A DNA stretch of 64,000 bases from Bacillus sp. OV322 (GTDB taxonomy: Bacteria > Bacillota > Bacilli > Bacillales > DSM-1321), in contig NZ_FOMA01000001.1 of assembly GCF_900112495.1 (NCBI RefSeq), positions 310,001 to 374,000 on the forward strand, given 5' to 3'. Below the pieces are notes generated by a model that was not told where the DNA came from, did no database searches, and was given only the letters and a program-made list of their open reading frames with translations. Shown piece by piece: positions 18,637 to 28,602 of the stretch; within the stretch, counting starts at the first letter, position 1, and each line of letters opens with the position of its first letter. Made by a program: the position numbers and the translations under genes.

Positions 18637-18874
18637 ATTTTATTATCCCTCTTTCGTTGTTTTCATTTTATAAAATTGGGATAAAAAGATCAACAATTTT
18701 ATTTTACCAAGTTATTTTAAAAAAGTTGCACAATAAATAGCACTATTAATTTTATCATATTATGAATTAATAAGCCTAAGGATTACTTAGATAAAATCGA
18801 TATTTTTAAGTATAGAAATCATAACATCTCCGTGAAGCCATAATTGATGATGATATATTTATTCGCTCATAAGA

Positions 18875-19390
18875 AATGTCGTTTACTATGGAGTAGTTCA
18901 AGCTCGTAGGAGAGTTAATGGTAGAGTTGTAGATGATGTATTTGTAGAAAATGCCAATGAATCGAGTGTAAGTAAACAAACTTTCTTGGAAGTCCAAAAA
19001 ATATTAAATGAAAATAAGCAAGGTAGCTATTTTAATAAAGAGAAAGCAACATGGCCTGTATTGTAATTGCTGTGGAAGAAAAAGATATATTTAATGTGAT
19101 GGTATTGGAACAGATAATATTAAGTTTTGTTTATATAAAAATTACAATAACACTTGTAAAAATAGAGGACACAAATATCTGCCTGATGAAGAATATGTTT
19201 TAAAAAAGTTAAAGAGAGAAAGGCAGAATTTTTACACGTTAAGAAAATATGAAAGCCCTTGATACTTCTGATGAGGAGAAAAAATTAGTTTTTCAAAGGG
19301 ATTCTTTCGAGGAACAATTAGAAAAGTTTTACAAGAGACAAAAAAATCTAAAAATAATGAGAATGGATGGGGAAATTACGAAAACTGAGG
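18875..19390 (+). pseudogene. Large serine recombinase, C-terminal remnant
   Basis: Combining frames gives the middle and end of a large serine integrase. NVVYYGVVQARRRVNGRVVD resembles the Recombinase domain. VSKQTFLEVQKILNENKQGS follows. A zinc-ribbon piece reads CNCCGRK with KNRGHKY further on. The end is a lysine/glutamate-rich coiled coil (QRDSFEEQLEKFYKRQKNLK). There are several stops and frameshifts, and the catalytic N-terminal resolvase domain is gone. It suggests the island was once mobile. Confidence 0.65.
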
Positions 19391-19398
19391 TTGTGCCG

Positions 19399-19480
19399 TA
19401 GGTACCATCTCACGGTTAATAAAATAATATCGGGCTGATAATGTTTCCATTTGGATAGATTTTGCTTTTCCATAACATAA
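19399..19480 (-). mobile_element. IS6-family transposase N-terminal fragment
   Basis: The minus strand reads EKQNLSKWKHYQPDIILLTV followed by RWY, the N-terminus typical of IS6/IS240 transposases. Only about 27 residues remain. Confidence 0.6.
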
Positions 19481-19657
19481 TACCGTCCTTTTCTAGATAA
19501 TTTACGGTTACTTTTTGCTTTCTCAGGGATTTTTGGATGAATAAGAAAATCATTGGCTAATGCCCTAAGATAAAGGTTGTGAAGACAACGCCCTCAACTT
19601 AGACAACAAATTTTGGAGAATGACCTGAACCCCATATCAACCATAATATTAGCCAAT

Positions 19658-19686
19658 TTGTAAATAGTATACAATAATAATATAAT
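19658..19686 (+). promoter_or_regulatory. Predicted promoter of dptFGH
   Basis: TTGTAA at 19658-19663 and TATAAT at 19681-19686 are exactly 17 bases apart, 41 bases before the dptF start. Confidence 0.55.
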
Positions 19687-19726
19687 AAACTATAAAAAGA
19701 ACCACTAAAAAAGGGAGAATAGAACC

Positions 19727-21916
19727 ATGATGAAAGAGGTAGCGTGGAAAAAGTTAAAGAGCATAATAGAGTTTGAGAAAGCTGATAGTTTAATAGATTA
19801 TAGTGAATTACAAACAATGTTAAGCACTAACCCAGCACTTGCTTTTGCTTATATGGATCAAGTGTTTTCCGCTATTTCGCTCCAACGTATGAATCTATTA
19901 GCAGATGAAACAAATAGTGAAAAAATGATTAAATCTTACTTTGAATCATCTACGATTGAAACAGCATGGATGTTACTAAAAAATAAGTTTGATATTTCAA
20001 CTACAGAATACGAGTGTGCGATTGAATATTTGACGTTAAGCAGGAACAAATTTAAAAGTAGTTTAACTGAACAAGAAGCTAATCAAGGATTGAATCATTT
20101 GCTTTTTATAGCTGAAAAGCTAGTAAATGATGAAACTAAAACGGAGGTATCTTCAGATACAGGTTTGAGTGAAATAGAAACAGCCATAACAATAGACGGT
20201 GATTCACAGAGGTTATCAACCGAAACTACTAGTTCAATTAACAAAAGTAAGTTTGTTTCTATGTTAGAAGTCTTGCAATCTTCCTCTAAGGAATCGATTG
20301 CAAACGCAGATTCCTTTAGAGGATTCCGTAGCTATATGCATGTTGAACGGGACATCCAAAAGGATTTCGAAAAGATATTGATAAAGTTAAAGCAGAAGGA
20401 AAAGCCCGGATTACTTCTTTTATGTGGGAGTGTTGGGGACGGTAAGAGTCACCTACTAGCATACATGAAGGAAAAGCACAAGGACCTTTTAGAAGGATTT
20501 TTCATTCATAACGATTCCACTGAATCGTATGATTATGATAAAAACTCATTGGAAACGCTTGAAAAGGTGTTATCCCCATTTGATGATACTGGAACCGCTA
20601 ACAGACATGTTATTATCGCTATTAATCTTGGTGTTTTACATAATTTTTATAGCAAGCAACGAAAAGCAGGTAGGTTCCACGCTTTATGTGATTTTATCGA
20701 CATCTGTGGCGTTTTTGATAAAGGGCAGCAAGTAACCAATCATGATGATGATTTCCATTTGCTTAATTTTGCGGATACACAGCCTTATGTATTAACAGAG
20801 GAAGGACCAAAGTCACCGTTTTTATTGCAGCTCATTGATAAGGTGACAGCCCCTGACCATAATAATCCATTTTTCGCTGCGTGGATTCAGGATCAGGAAA
20901 ATGAAATAATAAGTGCTGCACATTCCAACTATTTTTTACTGAAGCAACAGGAAGTAAAGGAATCAATTGTTCAGTCACTGATTGAAGTAATGATCAAGAA
21001 AAAGGTGTTTATTTCTACCCGAGCGTTTTATAATTTTCTATTTGAAATCATTGTACCAATTAAACATGAATTACTTTCAAGTGACGCCGCGATACCTGTA
21101 AATGATATGCTACCTAATTTGATGTATGGTCACCCTGATCGTTCAGCATTGCTTGCTGCCTTACATGAAATTGATCCTTTAAAAAGAAGGCTTGAAGCAA
21201 CAGATCGATTGGTTGCAAATTTAATGCTTAAAACTGATTCCTTCCAATATGTAAAGGAAGAGCTAGGGGAAAAGACGAGCATTGGTGCCTGGAAGCAGGT
21301 GAACAACATGCATCATCAGGGTACTCAAACAGAATTTTCGAGACTTTTTGTACGACAACATGCCTTGTTATATAAAAAGGATTATGATGACGCGTATCGA
21401 GAGTTCGTTAAGTATCTGTATTCCTTCTATATAGGAGATGAGGAAGGTATTGGTCGATTGTTTGAGTTGATTGAAAAAGTGATTTATGCGTGGAAGGGTT
21501 CACCAAAGGATCGCTATGTCTTTGCTGATTCACCGAACAAGAAGTTTCGTGTTGCGTTTGAAATCACGATTAATCCTGAAGTAGATGAAAATGTGTTTGG
21601 GTCTGCTTACCAGCTTGATGGTATTGAGCGTTTTACTTCATCAATGAGACTTGGCTTTAGTCAAAAAGGAAAGACCTTTTTATTTGAGCTAGATTGTCAA
21701 TTGTTTTCACTGCTTAAACAAATAAATGAAGGGTATCGTCCGAATCGTCAGGATATCCAAGATGCACTTCAATTCTCAAAATTTCATGATAAGCTCCTAC
21801 AATCAGCGGATAAGAAAACCAATGTGCTTCTTGTTCATACGCATGATGGAACCATTCTTGAAGTGAAGAAGCCGCGTTTTTCAAAGGCGAAGTTTGAGAT
21901 TGGAAAGGTGAATTAA
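19727..21916 (+). CDS. dptF: DNA phosphorothioation-dependent restriction protein DptF
   Basis: A 729-residue P-loop ATPase that I recognise as DptF/DndF, one of three proteins that damage DNA lacking phosphorothioate marks. The match runs from about residue 185 (SMLEVLQSSSKESIANADSF), through Walker A GSVGDGKSH (234-242), EGFFIHNDSTESYDYDK and VIIAINLGVLHNF, to the C-terminus. The first ~180 residues are a helical, glutamate-rich extension followed by a Thr/Ser-rich linker that I do not recall in other DptF proteins. GGGAG lies 9 bases before the ATG. It is the first gene of a tight dptFGH operon. No dndBCDE modification genes are nearby. Confidence 0.88.
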   Translation: MMKEVAWKKLKSIIEFEKADSLIDYSELQTMLSTNPALAFAYMDQVFSAISLQRMNLLADETNSEKMIKSYFESSTIETAWMLLKNKFDISTTEYECAIEYLTLSRNKFKSSLTEQEANQGLNHLLFIAEKLVNDETKTEVSSDTGLSEIETAITIDGDSQRLSTETTSSINKSKFVSMLEVLQSSSKESIANADSFRGFRSYMHVERDIQKDFEKILIKLKQKEKPGLLLLCGSVGDGKSHLLAYMKEKHKDLLEGFFIHNDSTESYDYDKNSLETLEKVLSPFDDTGTANRHVIIAINLGVLHNFYSKQRKAGRFHALCDFIDICGVFDKGQQVTNHDDDFHLLNFADTQPYVLTEEGPKSPFLLQLIDKVTAPDHNNPFFAAWIQDQENEIISAAHSNYFLLKQQEVKESIVQSLIEVMIKKKVFISTRAFYNFLFEIIVPIKHELLSSDAAIPVNDMLPNLMYGHPDRSALLAALHEIDPLKRRLEATDRLVANLMLKTDSFQYVKEELGEKTSIGAWKQVNNMHHQGTQTEFSRLFVRQHALLYKKDYDDAYREFVKYLYSFYIGDEEGIGRLFELIEKVIYAWKGSPKDRYVFADSPNKKFRVAFEITINPEVDENVFGSAYQLDGIERFTSSMRLGFSQKGKTFLFELDCQLFSLLKQINEGYRPNRQDIQDALQFSKFHDKLLQSADKKTNVLLVHTHDGTILEVKKPRFSKAKFEIGKVN

Positions 21917-21917
21917 G

Positions 21918-23294
21918 ATGGTGTATCAATTAGATTTTGATAAGATTACTAAATTTATAGAAAAAAGTGGGAAGTATACCTTCAGAAGACGTTCAGTAAC
22001 TAGTATTTTACCACTTCCAACAAGAGAACCGGAACGTGCTAAATTCAATCTAGGCTTTTCCTCTATTACCAGTGGAGTCATCCGGAAAGTGTATGGGAAA
22101 AACATATTTGTTGATACAAGTGATGCGAGTATAGAGGATATTCTTGTAAACGGGAAATTTCCTGATGAAGAGAGCAAAACCTTATTTACTCATTACTTAA
22201 AGGAACAAAAAATAGAGTTGCATTTAGGAAAAATCACAAACCTTCATCAGTTAGGGAGTATTCCGTTGACAGAAAATGAGGATGAGAGAAAGGGAGAAAT
22301 CGATTTAATTAATTTTTTATTTGATACATTTATCCGTAATGAAGAAGGGCGAGTTAGAGAGATTTTACAAAGCAAAGTAGATGCTGACTTATTATCAGAG
22401 ATTATGGACCTTTCGCCAGAAAATGCAGCCTCAAAAAACAAAAGTATCGCAAGCTATGCTAGTCTCTTTCCTCACCTACAGGAACAGTTCCTAAAAGATT
22501 TGGAGAATTTAGCCAAGAATACTAGTTTTCTAGTTGATCATATTTCGTTGTTATTTGTTCATTATACTTTTGCTACTATGTCTCAACTTATTCTTCAAAC
22601 CAATAAAGTGACCCGTTTTAGTCAGGATGAGCTGTTACCTGTGTATTACATTTTACAATGGGAAAAAGCTGCTAAATGGCGAGACAGTTATAAGCAAGGG
22701 AATAAAATGCTAATTGGAGAAATGGACGGCTTTTTTGCACATGAGCATGCGTTAAACATTTTAGGAATGAATACCTTTTCAAATGAGAGCAACCAATTTT
22801 ATCATGATATTTACTGTCAGCTGAAGGAAGCAGGTCCAGAAGCTGAACGGGACTATATTCAATCGGTCTACAAATGGCTGAGGGAAGTATACAAGGAGAA
22901 AACAAATATTGATGTTGCGGAATACTCCGAAGAGAAAACATTGGAGATGGCGTTTGATGATTTCATTCGTGCTGTAAAAAAAGGGATATCCAATGAAATT
23001 AACTCCAGGTATTCAAAAGCATTTCAAGCGATTGTCTCAAAGTTTTTCCGTAAGCATGGTGGATCACTAGGTACGATTCTTTCGTTGTCACAAGAGCATT
23101 TGTTAATGTTGGTGGCCGCATCTATCACAGATGAGAGGATTGAACTAAAGCAATTATGGCAGGAACTTGAAAAACGTAGTGTATGGCTTGATCATCATTC
23201 GAAAGAGGAAGTTGTAAAAGTGCTTGATAAATTGAATTATATGGAAAAGAAAAGTGATAGTGGGGATGCGCAATATGTTAAATCCATTTTATAA
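21918..23294 (+). CDS. dptG: DNA phosphorothioation-dependent restriction protein DptG
   Basis: A 458-residue, mostly helical protein in the DptG/DndG position and size range. It begins one base after the dptF stop and its end overlaps the start of dptH by 20 bases, so the three are co-translated. Recognisable features are the basic start FRRRSVTSILPLPTREPERA and FNLGFSSITSGVIRKVYG; the rest has no catalytic motif that I can see. The last ~60 residues look like a winged-helix (LWQELEKRSVWLDHHSKEEV). DptG is needed for restriction with DptF and DptH, but its molecular role is poorly known. Assigned on context and partial sequence likeness. Confidence 0.85.
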   Translation: MVYQLDFDKITKFIEKSGKYTFRRRSVTSILPLPTREPERAKFNLGFSSITSGVIRKVYGKNIFVDTSDASIEDILVNGKFPDEESKTLFTHYLKEQKIELHLGKITNLHQLGSIPLTENEDERKGEIDLINFLFDTFIRNEEGRVREILQSKVDADLLSEIMDLSPENAASKNKSIASYASLFPHLQEQFLKDLENLAKNTSFLVDHISLLFVHYTFATMSQLILQTNKVTRFSQDELLPVYYILQWEKAAKWRDSYKQGNKMLIGEMDGFFAHEHALNILGMNTFSNESNQFYHDIYCQLKEAGPEAERDYIQSVYKWLREVYKEKTNIDVAEYSEEKTLEMAFDDFIRAVKKGISNEINSRYSKAFQAIVSKFFRKHGGSLGTILSLSQEHLLMLVAASITDERIELKQLWQELEKRSVWLDHHSKEEVVKVLDKLNYMEKKSDSGDAQYVKSIL

Positions 23295-26200
23295 GTATAT
23301 TGGTGACCAGCTGGTTTCATTTTTTGAAAAAGAAGCCTCAAGTAATAAAACAGACCGTTATTTCTTATATTTACCAACAGAAGAGGTTATTTCAAGTTTA
23401 TATCGAGAGATTGGTAATAATGAGAGTAAGGTACCCTTCCATTACCGTCATAAGGAAGGTTCTAAGTCATATGAAACCTATGCTCTCCAATTTGGGAAGA
23501 TAAAATATGTCATAGCCACAACAAACAATACCAATATTGATTTTCTTGTTACATTACGGAATGAAATGAGTGAACAAAAGGGAGGTTGGGAAAATACCTC
23601 GTTAATTCTCCTATGTAATACATTGAATGATTCGATTCGTGGTGGGAGCCGAGATTTAACTGGAGAAGGTTTACCGCTTCATGTTAGTCAAATCGCAGGA
23701 AATCTTGATAAGCTATTGCTAGATAGCAATTTAAATCCGATTGAACGGAAAATTGCTAGTCATTATTTAAATAGAAGAGAGTCTGAACATCGGTTAGAAA
23801 ACTCCTCCTTTCTTGATTTTGAGGATGTATTAGCCCTTGTAAATAAAGGAACACTTGAACACGAAGATTATCGCTCACTCCAATATTTTTATGATTCAGG
23901 ACTTGAGGATATTGTAAAGGAACAGGAAACACAGCCTGTTGATTCAGGTAAGTGGAAGCAATTAGAGAAGAAAATCGATAAAAAGCTAACCGAGAATAAT
24001 AGCGAACATGAAGAAATTGAAAGAATCCGTTCACTTGGAAATCCGAAGGAGAAGCTAGAAGAAGCCTATGACAAAGGTGAAACAAAGCTTAACAGAGAAG
24101 ATTGGTATACAGTCGACTTTTCAGATATCGAGGATTGGAAGGAAGCAACGAAGACAAAACGTGCGATAGAATTTTATGCAGAAAAAGTTATGGTAAGTGT
24201 TGATTCCCAGCCACTCCCTTTTTGGAAACGCCCCAAATCAGATACGGTTGCTGGGCGAAGGAATTGGAGCTTTCTTATTTTTCACCCTACCTATAAAGAA
24301 GGGGAAAAAGTAGAGATTATATTGCCATTTGATCGACATACAAAAAAAGAATTTTTAAATTCAACTAGTAAAAAGGTTGCGAGAACAAGTGGACATTCCG
24401 TAATCGCAGAGGTAACTATTGAGCAAGTTGGGGCAACCTTTGGAAGGGTTGTTTATAAGCATGAAAATTCGGCAAATGGGAATTATACCTTTACTTTTAT
24501 TGTTGTAGCGAGTGAGGCGACTTTCTTTGAAGCATTCCGAACATCCTTTCAAGTAGTAGCAACATCTAAGGCCAAAAGATCGATACACTTAACCTTGGAT
24601 AACCAACGCTTAGTGTTTGGTGATGGTACTATGGATGTCGATTTAACAGAACAAGGGCAATCGATTTTAATGGATACTGGTGCAACAGTTCAATTTACAC
24701 CTGGATTGTTAGATGAAAATGAGAAAAACATTCGCTTTACGATTGTAACTCCAAGCTTTGAAATCCCAATTGAGGTAGCTGATGAGGTGCTGAAAACCAT
24801 ACCGATTCATGGAAGGGCACTATGGGAAAAGAAACGAAGTATGCAGAGCTCCTTTTTAACTGATCAAGAGGCGAAACGAGTCGAGATTGATAATCTACCA
24901 TATGTGACACATGAAGAGGATCGTCCATTTTTAGTAATGGAATTTGCTTGGTTAAGAAACCGAATCCGACAGGCAGCTATCAGGTTTAATGAGTTAATCC
25001 CAGAGCAGGTGGTTTTACCGAAAGCAGTAGAAATAGTGTATGATGCTTTCTTAGAAGAAATTGACAAAACAGGGACAATTCCATCTTTACTTTATTATAC
25101 GGATGCGATTCGTGAGAAAGCAGAAGCCTATGTAGTAGCGTATATTGAAGCGATTGAGAATATTCGTGAACAACAGATTATGACGAATGAAGAGAGAGGT
25201 TTATTTTATTTAGGAACTGCAAGGGATGAACATGATATCTATATGACACCTTTTTCACCGTTAAACGTAGCTTATCAATTGCAGATTACAACAGAGAGCA
25301 AAGGGGAGGACATTGATTCCAATATCCTGAATAGACTAAATGCAGTGTATACTTTGCCTTATCTTGTTACATATGAAGGAAATCTGTTTAAACCAACGAC
25401 GGACAGTCGACTGCCTGAATGGCATGCGTTTTTACCGAGTGAAGAAGTGACTGTGGGGGAAACAAACACGTATTTGGCACAGGTGGTTGAGGAAAAACTC
25501 GACCAATTTTGTGATCATTATGATTACCTGTTTTCGCTAGACTCAAAAGCTGCAATTCTATTAAATGTCATTAATATCCCCAACGATAAGGAAGTGTTAC
25601 GTGGTATCGTTGACTGGATGAAGAAGCAGATTAAGGAAACGAATAGCTTATCCGAATTACGGCCAATTGAAGTGGTTGCTTATAGACAGGATATGGATGG
25701 GTATAGTGCTTTTAATGAACTTAATGATATTGGGAATGCAGAAGAAATTGCCAATCGACTTGGCATTAAATTTTCAATGGGAGATTATTTAGCTGAGGAT
25801 GTTTTACGTACGATTCAGCAGGTGTTACGTTATTCAAAACGACATATTACTGAAAAAGTGCAGTACAGCCATATTACCTTTTATAAAATGAAAACAGAAG
25901 AGCAAGTTGTTAAGCAGTTAGTAAAGGATGCACCTAGTAGCATCAACCTAAATGGGTTATTTACAACTGTTACCTCATCAAAAAGTGAAAATGGCGGATA
26001 TCGAGTAGGCTTTGGAACTGGCGGCGAGAGTAATACTGAGCAGTCCTTATTAGCAAGGTTTGCTGTGAAAATGAACGAACTGGCCGCAAACATGACAGAC
26101 AAAGGGCAAAATCCATATACAAAAGGGATTGCCTTTGCTATGCATATAAGTGGAGAGGATGAGGAGTATCTCTCCTCACTCTATAGTCAATCTCACTGGT

Positions 26201-28602
26201 TGACGTTCATTGATCCTGTGCTAGATTTAAAGTATTTTCAAGAATCATCGGGTAATCTTGTAATTGTTCATTACAGTGATCAGCATTCATCTTCAAATCA
26301 TTATGATGCGATAACAGTAACGGATAAATCCAATCAATACTTTAATGTGATTCATGACTTTTTGAAATCACAACTTGTATCAGTAAGTGATGAGAATATT
26401 GAAGATGTAATTCGATTATTCAATACGTTTAATGGGGAGTGGCTCCTTCGCGCTGTACAGGGACGTGCACATGATAAGCGTGAAAAAATGAGTGTTGTTT
26501 CTGCGATTAAGCAGGGATTACTGCATTTTGATAAACCAGATGTACTTTGGGTTCCTGTTTCGATGGAAGAAATTGTTCGAGTGGCTGGTAGTGTTAGACT
26601 TAGCAAAAAAGCAGGACTCTTTTCTGGAAAAACCATTGGGAAACGTGGAAATTGCAGTGATGATTTGTTAATGATGGGGTTAGAGCGAGCTGAAGATGGA
26701 TTAAAAATCCATATGTACCCTGTAGAAGTGAAAATCGGTCTAAATGATTCGAGTGTGATTGAAAAGGGAATTAGTCAGGTGAAAGAATTAAAGGACCGTT
26801 TAAACGAACAATTAATTGAACAGGATACGTTTGATGCTCGATTTCTGCGGAATTTTTTCACAAGACTCTTCATTAACAATGCTTCAAAAATGAGATATAA
26901 CAAAGTATGGCCTGAAAAGGATTATACTCTTTCTCCAGACGTTATCAATCAATTGTTGAACGATGAATTTGAGATTGTAAATACACTGCGTGCCGATTAT
27001 GGACATGGTCTTGTTATCTCTTTTAAAAAGGGTGCAAGATTACAGGTAAAAGAAAGACGCAAAGGTGTTATTGTACTAGAGTTTCCTGAACAAAGTGGTT
27101 ATGATACTTTAGCAAAACCGATGACTGAGTTGGCAAGGAAATATGAGGAGCAGCCTGAGAAAATATATACAACTCCTAGTGGAACGGATGGAACAGATGA
27201 CGTTGCTGCTAAGGGTTCGGAGGAGTATATAGAGGTTGGCGCTGGTAGTGGGGAGCAAAGTGAGGCTAGTGCTGTTGGGACCGAAAACACTCGAAGTTCT
27301 GGAAACGAACAGACAGCTGAGGTTGGACAATCTTCTGGAAATGGAGAGAAGGAAAGAGAAGTTGTTGAGGAATCTCTTCAAATAGAAGAAGAGGAGACAC
27401 CAAGTGATGGCCCATCGCCTGAAGCTGTAAAGGATGAAACGCAACATATAGGAATCGGAACAGGACCAACCGTTACCACTTCTACAAATCCAGAAAGTGT
27501 TCTGAAGGGTGTACGTCCACTGATAGGGGTAGAAAATAACCAAAACATCTTCTGGGAATTTGATCATACAGGATTACCGAATCGACATCTTATCATTGGA
27601 GGTCGTTCTGGTCAGGGGAAAACCTATTTTATTCAGTCATTACTACGAGATTTATCAAGGTCAAACCAATCTGCGGTCGTCCTTGATTATTCTAGTAGTT
27701 ATACTCGAACTCAATTAGATCCTGTCTTTTTAGGAGACATGGGGGATAGATTTAGAGAACGAATTGTATATCATGAAGGCTTTCCGCTCAATCCCTTCCT
27801 TCGTCGTGAGAAGGAAGTTGCTGGAGTCGTCGGAAAGGAAAAGCCGACAGAAGTAGCTCGTCGAGTTGTTGATGTCTTTTCATCTGTTTATAATGGGTTC
27901 GGTCCACAACAAAAAAGTGCGCTATACGAGGCTGTAAAGCGTGGTATCGAATTGTATGATGATAAAATGAAAATGGAGCATCTACTTGAGATTCTGGAAG
28001 AATTGGATGGCTATGCGAATTCCGTGCTTTCGTCTATTACTACTCGAATAGTTCAATTCGTCGATATTGATCCGTTTGACTATGAATCTAGAAATCAATG
28101 GGACGAATACTTTGCGCCTGAAGGAACTATTACAATTATCCAGCTTGCTGGGTATGACCAGGATGAAATCAAGCGTCTTATGGCTGAATTTATTCTTTGG
28201 GATTTATGGTATTACACGCAAAATGGGACAAAGGATAAGCGTATTCCAGTAATCTTGGATGAAGCACAAAATCTTGATTTCTCAGATGGATCACCATCTG
28301 CAAAAATCCTGCGCGAAGGTCGAAAGTTTGGTTGGTCAGCATGGTTTGCTACACAGACATTTAATAACTTCTCAAAGGAGGAGCTATCCATTCTTGATAA
28401 TGCTGGGACAAAAGTTTACTTCAACCCAGCAGAAAGTGAAGTACGTGTACTAGCGAGTCGCATTGGGAATGCGACACCTGAGGAGTTACGAATGCTGCGA
28501 AAGGGACAATGTCTCGTGCTTGGTCAGTTTAAACAAGCCGATCAAAAGTTGGGTAACCCCTCGTATCATATTGTCAAAGTGCCAGCTATGAATACTAGGT
28601 AG
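23275..28602 (+). CDS. dptH: DNA phosphorothioation-dependent restriction protein DptH (HerA/FtsK-like ATPase)
   Basis: A 1775-residue protein, the largest subunit of the DptFGH restriction complex. The C-terminal ~350 residues are a HerA/FtsK-type motor: Walker A GGRSGQGKT (1442-1450) and Walker B IPVILDEAQ with Asp1662-Glu1663. An acidic, Ser/Gly/Glu-rich linker (about 1310-1410) joins it to the large N-terminal region. Around 1129-1153 the sequence has an acidic pair, then LKIHMYPVEVKIG, which fits a PD-(D/E)xK nuclease core (Asp1129 or 1130, Glu1151, Lys1153). I chose the ATG at 23275 because GTGGGG lies 12-19 bases upstream; earlier GTG/ATG codons in the same frame lack a site. The start lies inside dptG. 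Confidence 0.87.
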   Translation: MLNPFYKYIGDQLVSFFEKEASSNKTDRYFLYLPTEEVISSLYREIGNNESKVPFHYRHKEGSKSYETYALQFGKIKYVIATTNNTNIDFLVTLRNEMSEQKGGWENTSLILLCNTLNDSIRGGSRDLTGEGLPLHVSQIAGNLDKLLLDSNLNPIERKIASHYLNRRESEHRLENSSFLDFEDVLALVNKGTLEHEDYRSLQYFYDSGLEDIVKEQETQPVDSGKWKQLEKKIDKKLTENNSEHEEIERIRSLGNPKEKLEEAYDKGETKLNREDWYTVDFSDIEDWKEATKTKRAIEFYAEKVMVSVDSQPLPFWKRPKSDTVAGRRNWSFLIFHPTYKEGEKVEIILPFDRHTKKEFLNSTSKKVARTSGHSVIAEVTIEQVGATFGRVVYKHENSANGNYTFTFIVVASEATFFEAFRTSFQVVATSKAKRSIHLTLDNQRLVFGDGTMDVDLTEQGQSILMDTGATVQFTPGLLDENEKNIRFTIVTPSFEIPIEVADEVLKTIPIHGRALWEKKRSMQSSFLTDQEAKRVEIDNLPYVTHEEDRPFLVMEFAWLRNRIRQAAIRFNELIPEQVVLPKAVEIVYDAFLEEIDKTGTIPSLLYYTDAIREKAEAYVVAYIEAIENIREQQIMTNEERGLFYLGTARDEHDIYMTPFSPLNVAYQLQITTESKGEDIDSNILNRLNAVYTLPYLVTYEGNLFKPTTDSRLPEWHAFLPSEEVTVGETNTYLAQVVEEKLDQFCDHYDYLFSLDSKAAILLNVINIPNDKEVLRGIVDWMKKQIKETNSLSELRPIEVVAYRQDMDGYSAFNELNDIGNAEEIANRLGIKFSMGDYLAEDVLRTIQQVLRYSKRHITEKVQYSHITFYKMKTEEQVVKQLVKDAPSSINLNGLFTTVTSSKSENGGYRVGFGTGGESNTEQSLLARFAVKMNELAANMTDKGQNPYTKGIAFAMHISGEDEEYLSSLYSQSHWLTFIDPVLDLKYFQESSGNLVIVHYSDQHSSSNHYDAITVTDKSNQYFNVIHDFLKSQLVSVSDENIEDVIRLFNTFNGEWLLRAVQGRAHDKREKMSVVSAIKQGLLHFDKPDVLWVPVSMEEIVRVAGSVRLSKKAGLFSGKTIGKRGNCSDDLLMMGLERAEDGLKIHMYPVEVKIGLNDSSVIEKGISQVKELKDRLNEQLIEQDTFDARFLRNFFTRLFINNASKMRYNKVWPEKDYTLSPDVINQLLNDEFEIVNTLRADYGHGLVISFKKGARLQVKERRKGVIVLEFPEQSGYDTLAKPMTELARKYEEQPEKIYTTPSGTDGTDDVAAKGSEEYIEVGAGSGEQSEASAVGTENTRSSGNEQTAEVGQSSGNGEKEREVVEESLQIEEEETPSDGPSPEAVKDETQHIGIGTGPTVTTSTNPESVLKGVRPLIGVENNQNIFWEFDHTGLPNRHLIIGGRSGQGKTYFIQSLLRDLSRSNQSAVVLDYSSSYTRTQLDPVFLGDMGDRFRERIVYHEGFPLNPFLRREKEVAGVVGKEKPTEVARRVVDVFSSVYNGFGPQQKSALYEAVKRGIELYDDKMKMEHLLEILEELDGYANSVLSSITTRIVQFVDIDPFDYESRNQWDEYFAPEGTITIIQLAGYDQDEIKRLMAEFILWDLWYYTQNGTKDKRIPVILDEAQNLDFSDGSPSAKILREGRKFGWSAWFATQTFNNFSKEELSILDNAGTKVYFNPAESEVRVLASRIGNATPEELRMLRKGQCLVLGQFKQADQKLGNPSYHIVKVPAMNTR

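Larger units (their letters stand above)
18637..19726. other. Divergent region between methyltransferase and dptF
   Basis: About 1.1 kb that holds a decayed serine recombinase, an IS6 transposase piece and the dptF promoter (all listed separately). No intact gene. Confidence 0.6.

Noticed and set aside
18875-19390. Active serine integrase of the island
   Set aside because: The catalytic resolvase domain is absent and stops interrupt the remaining sequence.
19727-28602. BREX, DISARM or a plain HerA-nuclease system
   Set aside because: No PglZ, PglX, BrxL or DrmAB homologue is present, and the DptF and DptH sequence patterns fit Dpt better.
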